DNA of 64,000 nucleotides from JAAYCI01 sp031548875 (GTDB taxonomy: Bacteria; Bacillota; Clostridia; Oscillospirales; Ruminococcaceae), in the NCBI GenBank assembly GCA_031548875.1, contig JAVBQQ010000006.1:11454-75453 (forward strand), given 5' to 3'. The notes beneath the pieces were generated by a model. It ran no database searches. It worked only from the letters and a program-made list of their open reading frames with translations, and had not been told where the DNA came from. The position numbers and the translations under genes are program-made. Shown here piece by piece: positions 25,024-34,653 of the stretch (position 1 is the stretch's first letter; every line of letters begins with the position of its first letter).

Positions 25024-26205
25024 CTATTGTGGTGGCGCCTTAGCTGGTGGGGCGGCGAGGGACGCGTCTTCGGGTACGCGAGCGTCCACCTGCCTGGCTT
25101 TTGCCTGCGGGGTGTGCCTGCGGCGGTGCTCCACCCAGCCGAACAACAGCTCCACCAGCAGGATGATGAGAATGCCCGCCGCGTTGAGCACCACCCGGCT
25201 GACGACATAGCGCAGGCCGGTGGCGCTGCCGCCCGTGGAGTGCACCATGAGCAGGAACACCATGATGATGGTGGTGTTGTAATAGGCCTTGAAGATGAGA
25301 TAGTCCACCGTGACGGCCAGCGCCACGCCCAGCGGGATGAGCAAGAGGTACCAGGGCAGCGCACCGAAGAAGGCGAAGAGCAGCGTACCGATGGCCGCGC
25401 CGATGAGGATGCCGGCCAGGCGCTTGAAGCCGCTTTTGCGGGTGCCACTGGTTGTTGCCTGCGCCACGATGAACACGGCGTTGTAGATGAAGATGGGGTA
25501 CAGCACTTCCATGAAACTGCCCAAAACAAGGTACACGAGGCAGCTAAGCAGCGCTGCCACCATCACCTTGTAAAAGCGCATATCTAGTGTTTTGAACAGA
25601 TGGACGATTGCGCGCCCGATGCCCGGCTGTTTGGGCGGCGGGGCAGGCGGCGGCTTTTGCAGCGCGGGAATGGTGCGGGGGGAGGTTGCCTCGGCGCTGG
25701 CGCGCTTGGCAAGTGCGTCCGAAACGCGTAGGTTCAGAGCGCCCAGCAGCCCGCCCAGCAGCGCCTCGCCAATGACAAGCAGCGCCAGGAACAGGTAGCT
25801 GGCGGGCGATGCATAGCTAAAAAACAGGATGTTGAGCACCACCAGCGGCAGCGCGATAAAGTTGCCTTTGGTGGCGATGGATGTGAGCAGGGACGCCAAA
25901 AACACGGCCAGCAGATAGGCCCACAGCGTGTGGGGCAGCCAGATGAGCACCGCGAAGGAGATGACCGCGCCCAGGATGAATGCCCGCGTCATACGTTTGG
26001 CCACCTGCCGGGCGGTGAGCTCGCTGGAGGTGATGGTGTATAGCGCCACCATGAGCGATACACAAGCCAGGGCGATGTACTGCGGCAACAGCAGGACATG
26101 CAGCGCCACCAACAGGCCGGCGCACACCAGCGTTTGCAGGATGCGCAACAGGCCGCCCCGTCCGATGCGCGCGCCGAAAAAGGCCGCTATGCTGTGCATG
26201 GTCAT
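25024..26205 (-). CDS. FUSC/aromatic-acid-exporter-like membrane protein
   Basis: A 393-aa protein with two homologous hydrophobic halves (about 15-175 and 215-360), each like a FUSC/ArAE module: GLLVALHVLLLPQYIALACV in the first, FKRLAGILIGAAIGTLLFAF in the second. A Pro-rich cytoplasmic linker joins them. FUSC proteins export aromatic acids or related compounds. Start is 26205 or 26199 (ATGACCATG) after GGAGG. Its position between two ABC halves suggests a shared export or stress role (inference). Confidence 0.82.
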   Translation of the reverse strand: MTMHSIAAFFGARIGRGGLLRILQTLVCAGLLVALHVLLLPQYIALACVSLMVALYTITSSELTARQVAKRMTRAFILGAVISFAVLIWLPHTLWAYLLAVFLASLLTSIATKGNFIALPLVVLNILFFSYASPASYLFLALLVIGEALLGGLLGALNLRVSDALAKRASAEATSPRTIPALQKPPPAPPPKQPGIGRAIVHLFKTLDMRFYKVMVAALLSCLVYLVLGSFMEVLYPIFIYNAVFIVAQATTSGTRKSGFKRLAGILIGAAIGTLLFAFFGALPWYLLLIPLGVALAVTVDYLIFKAYYNTTIIMVFLLMVHSTGGSATGLRYVVSRVVLNAAGILIILLVELLFGWVEHRRRHTPQAKARQVDARVPEDASLAAPPAKAPPQ

Positions 26206-26337
26206 CTCACCTCCGCTGGGTACCTTTCCGTTTTTTACAGCATACCACGGGCGGGGCGCGGGTTTGGTCGGTTTAGCGGATGTAAACAAGGGGATGGTAG
26301 CATATATCCAGCGTGAGCACTCGGTCTCTTTCCCCTC

Positions 26338-28101
26338 TCAGGCCGTTCCCTGCGATTCGCATATCTCCCGGAACACCTCACTGGTGCGCAGCAGCTCTTC
26401 AAAGGTCCCCTGCCCCACCACGTTGCCCTCGTCCAGCACGAGGATGAGGTTTGCGTCGCGCAGGGTGGCGGCCCGCTGGCTGATGAGCAGCGTGGTCATG
26501 GGCGGGCGGGGCCTGCCTGCGGCGTCCAGCTCGCCTCCGGGGGTGAGCCCCTCGCGCGCAAAGCCACGCAGGCTCTTGCGCAGGCGCGCATCGGTGGCGT
26601 AGTCCAGCGCGGAGGAGGCGTCGTCCAGGATGAGCAGCTCCGGTTCGCGCAGCACCGCCCGCGCGATGGTGAGCCGTTGGCGTTGGCCACCCGAGAGGTT
26701 GGCGCCACCCTCCAGGATATTCGCATCCAAGCCGCTCGGCTTTTCGCGTACAAAGTCCGCCGCCTGGGCCACCTCCAGCGCCGCCCACATCTGTTCCTCG
26801 GTGGCGTTCGGCCGGGCCATGAGCAGGTTGTGCCGCACCGTGCCGGTGAAAAGTTGCGCGCCTTGGGGCACAAAGCCGATGCGCCCGCGCAGGTCTTGCA
26901 GAGTATAGTCGCGCACGTTGGCGCCGTGCAGACGCACCGCGCCGTCGCGGGTGTCGAAGTAGCGCAGCACGAGCGCCGCCAGCGTGGATTTGCCGCTGCC
27001 CGTGCCGCCTATGACGCCCACCACGTCGCCGGGGTCGGCCGTAAAATTCGCACCGCACAGCGAGTTCTCCTCGCTGTCCGGGTAGGCAAAGCAGACGTCC
27101 TCGAACGCGAGCGTGGGCGCACCGGGCTGGGGGCTGGCACCAGGCCCGTCGGCGATGGAGGGCTGCATCTGCAGCACCTCCGCCACCCGGCCGGCGCTGG
27201 CCAGCGCCCGGGTGAAGATGACGATGAGGTTGGCGCCCACCACCAGCGCCAGCAGGATGGTGGCCATGTAGTTCACCAGCGCGATGATGATGCCGGGCTC
27301 CATCTCGCCCTGGTATGCAAAGCCGGCGCCCATCCAGACGATGAGCGCCACTGCAAGATTCGCGATGACGGTGGTGATGGGACTGAGGGCGACCGAGAGC
27401 CGGCCCACCCGCACAAGCAGGTTGGTCAGGCCATCGGCCGCCTGGTTGAACTGCTCCTTCTCCTGCTTCTGGCGCGAGAATGCGCGGATGACCCGCGCAC
27501 CCTCCAGGTTCTCGCCCGACAGGCGGGAGAGTTCGTCCTGTCCCTGTTGGATGCGGGTGTAGCTGGGCAGCGTGCGGCGCATGATGAGCAGCAGCACGAC
27601 CACGATGAGCACCGTAGTGAGCAGAAAGATGAGGCCGATGCGCAGGTTGAGCACCATGGACATGATGATGCCGCCGATGGTGAGGAAGGGCACCCGCGTG
27701 GCCAGACGGATAAACATGTTCAGGCCCGTCTGCACCTGGTTTGCGTCGTTTGTAAGGCGGGTGATGAGCCCGCCGGCGCCAAGGACGCCCAGCTCTGCCG
27801 CCGAAAAGCCCATGACATGGCCGTACAGCTGGCTGCGCAGCCGGCGGCCGAAGTGGCCGGCCGCCACGGCGGCAAAATACTGGCAGAGCATGCCCGCGCC
27901 GGTGCCCACAACGGCCAGCCCCAGCATGAGCAGGCCGTGCAGCAGCACATAGCGCGCGTCGCCGTTCGCCACGCCCACGTCGATGATGTTTGCCATCACC
28001 AGCGGCACGAACAGCTCCAGAACGGCCTCGAGCAGCTTGAAGAACAGCCCGAAGCCGATCTCACGGTAATTTCCTTTGAAATTTTGGGCAATGATTTTCA
28101 T
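26338..28101 (-). CDS. ABC exporter half-transporter, degenerate ATPase site
   Basis: A 587-aa permease-ATPase; six helices in about 1-320. Walker A is GGTGSGKSTLAALV and the signature LSGGQRQRLTIARA, but Walker B ends LLILDDASSALD, with Asp in place of the catalytic Glu. That is the known hallmark of the non-catalytic partner in heterodimeric exporters such as TM287/288 and BmrCD. The partner is most likely the gene at 23214-24974. It follows rlmH on the same strand after 48 bp. Confidence 0.92.
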   Translation of the reverse strand: MKIIAQNFKGNYREIGFGLFFKLLEAVLELFVPLVMANIIDVGVANGDARYVLLHGLLMLGLAVVGTGAGMLCQYFAAVAAGHFGRRLRSQLYGHVMGFSAAELGVLGAGGLITRLTNDANQVQTGLNMFIRLATRVPFLTIGGIIMSMVLNLRIGLIFLLTTVLIVVVLLLIMRRTLPSYTRIQQGQDELSRLSGENLEGARVIRAFSRQKQEKEQFNQAADGLTNLLVRVGRLSVALSPITTVIANLAVALIVWMGAGFAYQGEMEPGIIIALVNYMATILLALVVGANLIVIFTRALASAGRVAEVLQMQPSIADGPGASPQPGAPTLAFEDVCFAYPDSEENSLCGANFTADPGDVVGVIGGTGSGKSTLAALVLRYFDTRDGAVRLHGANVRDYTLQDLRGRIGFVPQGAQLFTGTVRHNLLMARPNATEEQMWAALEVAQAADFVREKPSGLDANILEGGANLSGGQRQRLTIARAVLREPELLILDDASSALDYATDARLRKSLRGFAREGLTPGGELDAAGRPRPPMTTLLISQRAATLRDANLILVLDEGNVVGQGTFEELLRTSEVFREICESQGTA

Positions 28102-28149
28102 GGTCTGCCTTTAACTTTTCATCTGAATTCGCGCCAGAGCGCGGCCCAT

Positions 28150-28632
28150 TCATTTGTGATACTTCGTCCCCGCGCGGATCATCAGCGCGCGGTATACCTG
28201 CTCGGTGAGCACGAGGCGGGCGAGACCGTGGGGCAGCGTCATACCCGAGAGGGAAAGCTTGTGCGCCGCCGCCTGTTTCACAGCAGGCGCAAGCCCGTGG
28301 GAGGAACCGATAAGGAAGACGATGTCCCCCGCACCCTGCACGGCAGCGGCAGACAATGTGTCGGCAAGTTCTTCGCTCGTGAGGGGCTTGCCCTCCACGC
28401 ACAGTGCGAACACGAGCGCCTTCCTGGGTAGTTTTTCAAGCAGGCGCGCACCTTCCTTTTCCAGCGCGGCGGCAATGCCGGCAGGCGACGCGTTCTTTTC
28501 GTCCAGCGGCTCTTCGGCCAGTTCCACCGCCGAAAAACGGCAGAGAGGTGCGAGGCGTTTTTCCAGCTCGGCAATGGGGCCGGCGTACAATTTGCCCGGC
28601 TTGCCCACGCACAAAAGGGTGATGCTTTGCAT
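28150..28632 (-). CDS. rlmH: 23S rRNA (pseudouridine1915-N3)-methyltransferase
   Basis: A 160-aa SPOUT methyltransferase, the normal RlmH length. The AdoMet knot is seen in DIVFLIGSSHGLAPAVK and the C-terminal motif SLSGMTLPHGLARLVLTEQ, then VYRAL near the end. It methylates pseudouridine 1915 in helix 69 of 70S ribosomes. GGAAGG lies about 12 nt before the ATG. It directly follows the WalJ-type hydrolase gene, a common Firmicute pairing. Confidence 0.95.
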   Translation of the reverse strand: MQSITLLCVGKPGKLYAGPIAELEKRLAPLCRFSAVELAEEPLDEKNASPAGIAAALEKEGARLLEKLPRKALVFALCVEGKPLTSEELADTLSAAAVQGAGDIVFLIGSSHGLAPAVKQAAAHKLSLSGMTLPHGLARLVLTEQVYRALMIRAGTKYHK

Positions 28633-28679
28633 AAAGAGGCATATCCTTCCCGGTTTTTAGATGACGCGCATACCGTCTC

Positions 28680-29489
28680 TTAAAACGCCATCCAGCGGCC
28701 GGGGCTGTACCGGGGGGACACCTGTATGCTCCCCTCGGCCAGGCCGTGGCCGGCGGCTTCCAGCGCGCGCCCCAGCGCCGAGAGGGCCAGATCCGGCCGG
28801 TTGTTCTCCTCACTCAGGTGGCAGAGCGCCACCTGCCGGCAGCCGCCCGCCACAAGGGCGGCAAGGGCGGCGGCGCTGGCCTCGTTGGACAGATGCCCCC
28901 GGGCGGAGTCGATGCGCTTTTTCAGGTATGCGGGATAGGGGCCGGTGCGCAGCATATCGCGGTCGTAATTGGCTTCCAGCGCCACGAGGGAGGCGTCCTG
29001 CAGGTGCTCGAACACCGGCTCGGTGATCTCGCCAAGGTCGGTGGCGATGGCCATGGTACCGCCGCCCGGCGCCGTTACGCGGAAACCGCAGCAGCCGGCG
29101 GCGTCGTGGCTGGTGGGGAAGCCGCGCACCGCAAAGCCATCGATATGCTCCTCCCGGCCCTCGATGGCCACCAGCTCCGCTGCGGGCGGCAGGGCGCCCT
29201 GCTGCCACAACACGTCCAGCGTGGCGGCCGATGCGAACACCGGCACCGGCACTTTTTTCAGGAAGACTTCCAGCCCCCGCACGTGGTCGATGTGCTCGTG
29301 GGTGATGAGCACCCCGGCGATGGCCGTGTGCGCAAGGCCCACCTGCTGCACAACGGTAAGCGTAGCGCGGCAGGAATTGCCGATATCGACCAGCAGGCAG
29401 CGGCCGCCCTGCTCGATAAGGGCGGCGTTGCCGGACGAACCGCTATACAGGGTGGCAAAGCGCGCGGAGGGGTGTGCGGGCATAAGCAA
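28680..29489 (-). CDS. MBL-fold metallohydrolase, WalJ/YycJ type
   Basis: A 269-aa metallo-beta-lactamase-fold hydrolase. The metal motif HEHIDH spans residues 64-69; FATLYSGSSGNAALIEQG near the N-terminus and VALCHLSEENN near the end are characteristic of WalJ/YycJ proteins, implicated in DNA processing and cell-wall homeostasis. The start at 29489 has AAAGGACC 8 nt upstream. Gene order with rlmH downstream agrees with the assignment. The second metal ligands (HDAAGC region) look family-like. Confidence 0.88.
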   Translation of the reverse strand: MLMPAHPSARFATLYSGSSGNAALIEQGGRCLLVDIGNSCRATLTVVQQVGLAHTAIAGVLITHEHIDHVRGLEVFLKKVPVPVFASAATLDVLWQQGALPPAAELVAIEGREEHIDGFAVRGFPTSHDAAGCCGFRVTAPGGGTMAIATDLGEITEPVFEHLQDASLVALEANYDRDMLRTGPYPAYLKKRIDSARGHLSNEASAAALAALVAGGCRQVALCHLSEENNRPDLALSALGRALEAAGHGLAEGSIQVSPRYSPGRWMAF

Positions 29490-29637
29490 AGGGTCCTTTC
29501 GGTGTGGGATCTTTTAAAGAAATGAACTGCCGCAACGCCTGCGACGACAGCGTCCCGGCGTTTGGCGACGCGCGGAAAAAGCCGCACCGGACAAAATCCA
29601 GTATAGCATGCGCGCAAAAATTAGGCAAAAGAAAAAG

Positions 29638-29658
29638 GTCGCCTGATTGGAGACGACC
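29638..29658 (-). terminator. Terminator after the YcxB-like gene
   Basis: On the minus strand GGTCG (29658-29654) pairs with CGACC (29642-29638) around an interrupted stem, followed by TTTTTCTTTT. Confidence 0.65.
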
Positions 29659-29715
29659 CTCTGCATTGCGGCGGCAACACCCGCTTTATCTATCAGACCG
29701 AGCCGAACACAGCAT

Positions 29716-30282
29716 TCAGCCGCCTTGTGTGTGGGCCATGCCCGGGCCACCCAACAGCGCAAGGAATGCCGCCTTCTGCTCGGGCGAAGCAAACGCGCGT
29801 AGCGGCAGGATAACAGCGGCCATCCCGGAATAGTATAGGAGCAGGCAATCACGCGTCTCTGCACAGTACAAAATATTGCCCAGCGGAATCTGGGTCGTAC
29901 TTCTGGTGCTTACGTCCGTAATCCATCCGTTCGCGACGGTGCGTTCACAGGGGCCTAAAGACGGGCTCGCGTTCGGAGCGGACAGTTGCTTTGTGAACGC
30001 CTTGTGCATCACGCGTAAAATACTCGTGGGCGCCGTAACGACCCCGATGATCACCACGATCATCACCAGCACCGGGAAAACCAAAAGAACAGGAGGTAGC
30101 AGCCCAATAATGATGTACAGCGGAAGCATACACAAGATCATTGAAAAGAACACAATCAGCCCTATCATGCAGAGCCGCAGGCGATTCATGCGCACATTCC
30201 TTTTCAGGCCACCCTCGTTCTCAAAGTAATGCATATTGAACTGCACGACATCCTCCACCGTCACCTCGTAGCGCAGCGTCAT
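29716..30282 (-). CDS. YcxB-like domain membrane protein
   Basis: A 188-aa protein. After a short N-terminal strand (LRYEVTVEDVVQFNMHYF) come two membrane helices (about 38-85), then a soluble domain with STRSTTQIPLGNILYCAETR and VILPLRAFASPEQKAAFLAL, the layout of YcxB-like proteins of unknown function. The start at 30282 follows GGGGAG at 9 nt; the frame opens further upstream without an RBS. It lies between murA and walJ on the same strand. Confidence 0.75.
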   Translation of the reverse strand: MTLRYEVTVEDVVQFNMHYFENEGGLKRNVRMNRLRLCMIGLIVFFSMILCMLPLYIIIGLLPPVLLVFPVLVMIVVIIGVVTAPTSILRVMHKAFTKQLSAPNASPSLGPCERTVANGWITDVSTRSTTQIPLGNILYCAETRDCLLLYYSGMAAVILPLRAFASPEQKAAFLALLGGPGMAHTQGG

Positions 30283-30405
30283 TGCACACCATCTCCCCTT
30301 AAAACTTTGTCGTGTAGGCTGGAGCCGTGAATAGCAAACGGGCACACCCATCGCAGGGCGCGCCCGTATCCATTCTCATCTTACGCACCCTTTAAGGCAC
30401 ACTTT

Positions 30406-31689
30406 TCAAAAAGCCTGCTGCAGCACGCTGAGCGGCTTGCCCACGCGGCGGATGTCCGCCCCCAGGGCGGCGAACTTCTCCACGATGTTCTCGTACCCGC
30501 GCTCGATGTGGGAGATGTCCTCCACCTCGCTCACGCCTTTGGCGCCCAGCGCCGCGATGACCAGCGCCGCGCCCGCGCGCAGGTCGTAGGCTTGCACGGG
30601 CGCGCTTTGCAGCTCCCGCACGCCCTCCACAACGGCCACGCGGCCGTCCACCTGGATATTTGCGCCCATGCGCAGCAGCTCGTCCACATAGCGGAAACGG
30701 TTCTCCCAGATGGCCTCGGTGATGATGGAGGTGCCGTCGGCCACGCTCATCAGCACGGTCATCATTGGCTGCATATCGGTAGGGAAACCCGGATGGGGCA
30801 TCGTTTTGATGTTGACCGGGTGCAGCGGCCCTGTGCGGGTGACGCGCACCGCCTCGTCGAACTCCTCCACCATGGCGCCCGCCTTTTCCAGCTTGGCGGT
30901 GATGGGCTCCAGGTGCTTGGGGATGATGTTCTTGACCAGCACGTTGCCGCCGGTAAAGGCCGCCGCCACCATGTAGCTGCCGGCCTCGATCTGGTCCGGG
31001 ATGATGGCGTAGCTGCCACCGTGCATCTGGGACACGCCGCGGATCTTGATGACGTCGGTGCCCGCGCCGCGCACATCGGCGCCCATGGTGTTCAGGAAGT
31101 TGGCCACGTCCACGATGTGGGGCTCTTTGGCCACGTTCTCCAGCACGGTGAGCCCCTCGGCTTTCACAGCGGCCAACATCGCGTTGATGGTGGCCCCCAC
31201 GCTGACCGTGTCGAAAAAGACGTGCGAGCCGGACAGCGCCGACGCGCGCACCTGGATCATGCCATAGTCGACGGAATCGGCGGCGCCCAGGGCGGAGAAC
31301 GCCTTGAGATGCTGGTCGATGGGACGGGGGCCAAGGTCGCACCCACCGGGCATGGCGACGGTGCCCTCACCGTAGCGGCCCAGCAACGCGCCCAAAAAAT
31401 AGTACGACGCGCGCATCTGGCGGGACAGGTCGTCCGGCACCGAGGTGGTGGCCAGGTGGCGCGTGTCGATCTCCAGCGTGTTCTCGTTCAGCAGCCGCAC
31501 ACCGGCGCCCATCTCGCGCAGGATGCGCACGGAGGTGGCCACGTCGCTGATGTTGGGCAGGTTCTCGATGATGCACTTGTCCGCCGCCAGGATGGTAGCG
31601 GGCAGAATGGCCACGGCCGCGTTTTTGGCGCCGCTGACCTGTACTTCGCCTGTGAGCGGACGCCCGCCCTGGATGATGAATTTCTCCAA
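30406..31689 (-). CDS. murA: UDP-N-acetylglucosamine 1-carboxyvinyltransferase
   Basis: A 427-aa EPSP-synthase-fold enzyme for the first committed step of peptidoglycan synthesis, transferring enolpyruvate from PEP to UDP-GlcNAc. Lys22 and Asn23 lie in SGAKNAAVAILP. The catalytic Cys117 is in MPGGCDLGPRPID, so fosfomycin sensitivity is expected. It stands downstream of the M23 peptidase on the same strand, after a strong hairpin. Confidence 0.97.
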   Translation of the reverse strand: MEKFIIQGGRPLTGEVQVSGAKNAAVAILPATILAADKCIIENLPNISDVATSVRILREMGAGVRLLNENTLEIDTRHLATTSVPDDLSRQMRASYYFLGALLGRYGEGTVAMPGGCDLGPRPIDQHLKAFSALGAADSVDYGMIQVRASALSGSHVFFDTVSVGATINAMLAAVKAEGLTVLENVAKEPHIVDVANFLNTMGADVRGAGTDVIKIRGVSQMHGGSYAIIPDQIEAGSYMVAAAFTGGNVLVKNIIPKHLEPITAKLEKAGAMVEEFDEAVRVTRTGPLHPVNIKTMPHPGFPTDMQPMMTVLMSVADGTSIITEAIWENRFRYVDELLRMGANIQVDGRVAVVEGVRELQSAPVQAYDLRAGAALVIAALGAKGVSEVEDISHIERGYENIVEKFAALGADIRRVGKPLSVLQQAF

Positions 31690-31873
31690 TGCTCTCGATC
31701 CCCCTGTGTATTCCGGCCGGCCGCATATTTTAGCGCGGGCGGCCGCCGGCGCGCAGGTGCGCGGCCTTCGGCAATGCCTCCCATGCCGGGACGCTGCCTA
31801 AAACAGTATAGCATCTCGGCACTATAAAAGGAAGTTACAATTTGGCGAATCCTACGCAAAATTTGCGCAAAAT

Positions 31874-31909
31874 CATTCCAAAGGCGCCCTTGTGGGCGCC
31901 TTTGGAATG
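31874..31909 (-). terminator. Long perfect hairpin, terminator after the M23 peptidase gene
   Basis: A perfect 16-bp stem (31874-31889 with 31894-31909) and a 4-nt loop. On the minus strand it is followed by ATTTTG. Transcription of murA presumably restarts downstream. Confidence 0.8.
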
Positions 31910-31946
31910 AAAAATGATATGAGAAACGGGCCGTGGCCGGACAGGC

Positions 31947-34514
31947 CTAATAAGGCAGCGTGATGAAGGCGTCGGGATCGCACAGGCCGCCGCCGGGGGC
32001 CCACACCTCCAGATGGACGTGCGGCCCGGTGGACATGCCGGTGCTGCCCACCTCGGCAATGTACTGCCCGCGGGTGACCACCTGCCCCACCGAGACGTGC
32101 AACGCCTGGTTATGACCGTACAGCGTGGAGTATCCGTCCGGGTGCTGGATGACGATGTAGTTGCCCCAGCTGAAATGGTACTCCGCCGTGACGACCACAC
32201 CGTCTGCACAGGCGTAGACCGGGTCGCCAAAGTTCGCGTTCAGGTCGCGCCCGCGGTGGCCGTCGGACATACCGCGGCTGGAAAAGGTGGACGTGGGCAC
32301 CGGAAACAAGTAGTTGCCGCCGCCAGTGATGAAGGCCGGGGCGTTGGGTACTGTGGAATTCGTGATGGTGGGCAGTTCGTGCGTGCCGACGAGTATGATC
32401 TCCTCCACGGGCTGGGAAAGGACGTTGGTCATATCGGGCACCACGTCGCTGCTCACAAGTTCGCCGTCGATGTAGACGTCGTCGTACCACACCTCCTGCT
32501 CACCGTCGGCGCCCTGCTGGCTGACGAAACGGGAGCCGATCGTGTACTCGTCCGTTTCCTGCTCGACGGTCTGGTGGGGAATGGTTTCGACGGCCTGGCG
32601 GCGCACCGTCTTTTTCACCTGCAGGTAGGGCTGGGCGTTCTGGACGAGCAGGTCGGTGCCGGCGGGCAGTTCGTCCTCGGGCGCAAGGGGGGCCAGGCTA
32701 TCATTGCGGGCCACCAAGTGCTCCACCGAGACGCCGGTGTTCTGGGCGGCGGAAGCCACCGTTTCACCCGGTTGGGTGGTGTAGTGCACTTCCTCGGTCA
32801 CGTTGGAGTCCAGCTTCTCCTCCAGCTTTTCCAGGTCCTGCAAGGTTTCGGGTATAAACGCTTCGACGCGGTCGGGATCGCACTCCACCTCTTTCACAAA
32901 AGCAATTTTCGCGTCGGGCTGGTTGGGGTCTTCATGCTCCTTCAGCTTGTTGTTGAGGAATTTTTCCAGTTTTTTACCCTCGGTGGTGGCGGCCACCAGC
33001 TCCCCGTCGATGGTCAGGCCGGTGCCGCCTACGGCGCCATAGCCGCCCATGATGGTGTTGGCGAGGTCATCCTTTGGGGTAATCTTCGACGTCTTTTCGA
33101 TGGACAGCACGGGGTCAAACTTGAAATCCTCCATCTCCTGGTCGCTGGCCAGGCGCAGCCGGTTGCGCACCATGCTCTTGGCGTCGTCCAGCACGCTGCG
33201 GTCGGTGATATAGCCGATGGTCTCGCCCTCCACAGTGACGGCCAGCGCATACTGCATGCCGAAAATACCGTAGATAACAAAGACGAACACAGCTACCGCC
33301 GCCACCGGCAGAAGCATCCCCAGCAGGTTGCGCACGAGGTGGCCATGGTGCTTCACACCGGTGGTGATGTACTCCACCGCCACCTTGCCCGTGTTGCCGC
33401 TGCCAAGCTTGCGCTCCTGTACGGCGGCCGCGCGGGCGTTTTTCAGCCCCCGGCCCAACCGGTGGAAGGGCGCGGCAAAGTCGTGCGCGATGGAGGCAAA
33501 AAACCGGCCGATGCTGCGGAAGAAGCCTCCAAACATCCAGGCAAACACCTGCCCGGTGAAGATGCCCAGATCCCGCGCGAAGCGCAGGGCAAGCAGTATT
33601 TTACACTCTGCATAAAAGCCAAGCTGATAGAGCACACTGCCCACGGTGCGCACAAAAGGATTGCCCCCCTCGCCGCGGTTGGACGGGAAAGACACAGTGG
33701 CGCCGCGCTTGTTTGCGGCGGTCTTGCCGCTCGCTTTGCGCCTTTTCTTCTTCTTTTCGCTCGCCTCTTCCGCCGCCTGCGCGGCGGCCGCGCTCACGAA
33801 GGGAAAGGCGGGCAGCAGGCTGGTACGCCCCAATTCCGGCTCTGGCGCAGGAGCGTCCGCCACGGCATCCACTACGATTTCGGGCTCCGGCTGCTCTTGC
33901 GCGGCCCGTGTGTCCAACTGCAGGGCTGCGGGCGGTTGTTCCTCGGCGACAGCTTGCTGCGCCGCTCCCGCTTCAGGCAGGGTTTCGCCGCCGTCCCACA
34001 CGGCCGCGCCCTCGCGCACGGCCGCCGCAAAGATGGAGCCGAGAGGCTTGGGGCCGCCGGCGGCCGCTGTGTCGGACGCCGCATCCAAAATGTCCGCCGC
34101 CGGTGTTTCCGCATGGGAAACACGGCTGCGCTTCTGGGTGGCCTGCTGGCGCGCGGCCGCTGCAGCGGCCTTGGCGTCGGCCAACCTTTTGGCTTCTTTC
34201 TCCTGCGCGGGCGAAAGTGCCGCCGGTTTTTTCGCAGCCGACGACGCGCGAGTAGCAGTCGCTGGCGCAACTGCCGTCGCTGACGTAACTGCCGTCGCTG
34301 GCGCAACTGCCGCAGCAGCCGGCTTGGACGCGGAAGCGCGGTACACCTGCTTGCCGCTTTTTGCGGGCGGCACGCCACCCGCCTGCCTGGCGGCAGACGG
34401 TGTTTGCTGGGCCCTTTTCCCCCCCGTCTTTTTGTCCGGCGTCAGGGGGGCATCGTCCTTTGTATTCGGCCCCTGTTCAGGGGCTGCATCTTTTTCTGTT
34501 GCACGCAAAGGCAA
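31947..34514 (-). CDS. Membrane-anchored M23 endopeptidase with LysM and G5 domains
   Basis: An 855-aa protein starting with TTG (34514) behind GAGGAG at 8 nt; the frame continues upstream without an RBS. Residues 1-390 are a low-complexity, Ala/Pro/Lys-rich presumably cytoplasmic region. One helix lies at about 395-425 (LLPVAAVAVFVFVIYGIFG). Outside come a LysM (about 575-625: TTQPGETVASAAQNTGVSVE), a G5 domain (about 630-715) and an M23 peptidase (about 740-840) with GHRGRDLNANFGDPVYA and GPHVHLEVW. Metal ligands His and Asp (HRGRD) and the HVH pair are present, so it should cut peptidoglycan cross-bridges. It lies between rluA and murA. Confidence 0.88.
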   Translation of the reverse strand: MPLRATEKDAAPEQGPNTKDDAPLTPDKKTGGKRAQQTPSAARQAGGVPPAKSGKQVYRASASKPAAAAVAPATAVTSATAVAPATATRASSAAKKPAALSPAQEKEAKRLADAKAAAAAARQQATQKRSRVSHAETPAADILDAASDTAAAGGPKPLGSIFAAAVREGAAVWDGGETLPEAGAAQQAVAEEQPPAALQLDTRAAQEQPEPEIVVDAVADAPAPEPELGRTSLLPAFPFVSAAAAQAAEEASEKKKKRRKASGKTAANKRGATVSFPSNRGEGGNPFVRTVGSVLYQLGFYAECKILLALRFARDLGIFTGQVFAWMFGGFFRSIGRFFASIAHDFAAPFHRLGRGLKNARAAAVQERKLGSGNTGKVAVEYITTGVKHHGHLVRNLLGMLLPVAAVAVFVFVIYGIFGMQYALAVTVEGETIGYITDRSVLDDAKSMVRNRLRLASDQEMEDFKFDPVLSIEKTSKITPKDDLANTIMGGYGAVGGTGLTIDGELVAATTEGKKLEKFLNNKLKEHEDPNQPDAKIAFVKEVECDPDRVEAFIPETLQDLEKLEEKLDSNVTEEVHYTTQPGETVASAAQNTGVSVEHLVARNDSLAPLAPEDELPAGTDLLVQNAQPYLQVKKTVRRQAVETIPHQTVEQETDEYTIGSRFVSQQGADGEQEVWYDDVYIDGELVSSDVVPDMTNVLSQPVEEIILVGTHELPTITNSTVPNAPAFITGGGNYLFPVPTSTFSSRGMSDGHRGRDLNANFGDPVYACADGVVVTAEYHFSWGNYIVIQHPDGYSTLYGHNQALHVSVGQVVTRGQYIAEVGSTGMSTGPHVHLEVWAPGGGLCDPDAFITLPY

Positions 34515-34653
34515 ACGTACATCTCCTCTCGTCGCCTCACACCACACAGCTCCCCTGCGGGCAGGGAAAGCTTTTCTTATTATACAATTCTCGGCACAAT
34601 TTGGCAAGTCTCGATGATATTTCACAGTTTTTTATGCGTATATCGCCAATTTG

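Noticed and set aside
30508..31827. Long plus-strand frame (439 codons) opposite murA
   Set aside because: A shadow caused by high GC at third positions; murA on the minus strand is fully conserved.
32013..34617. Long plus-strand frames opposite the M23 gene
   Set aside because: Low-complexity mirror of the Ala/Pro/Lys-rich coding strand, no recognisable protein.
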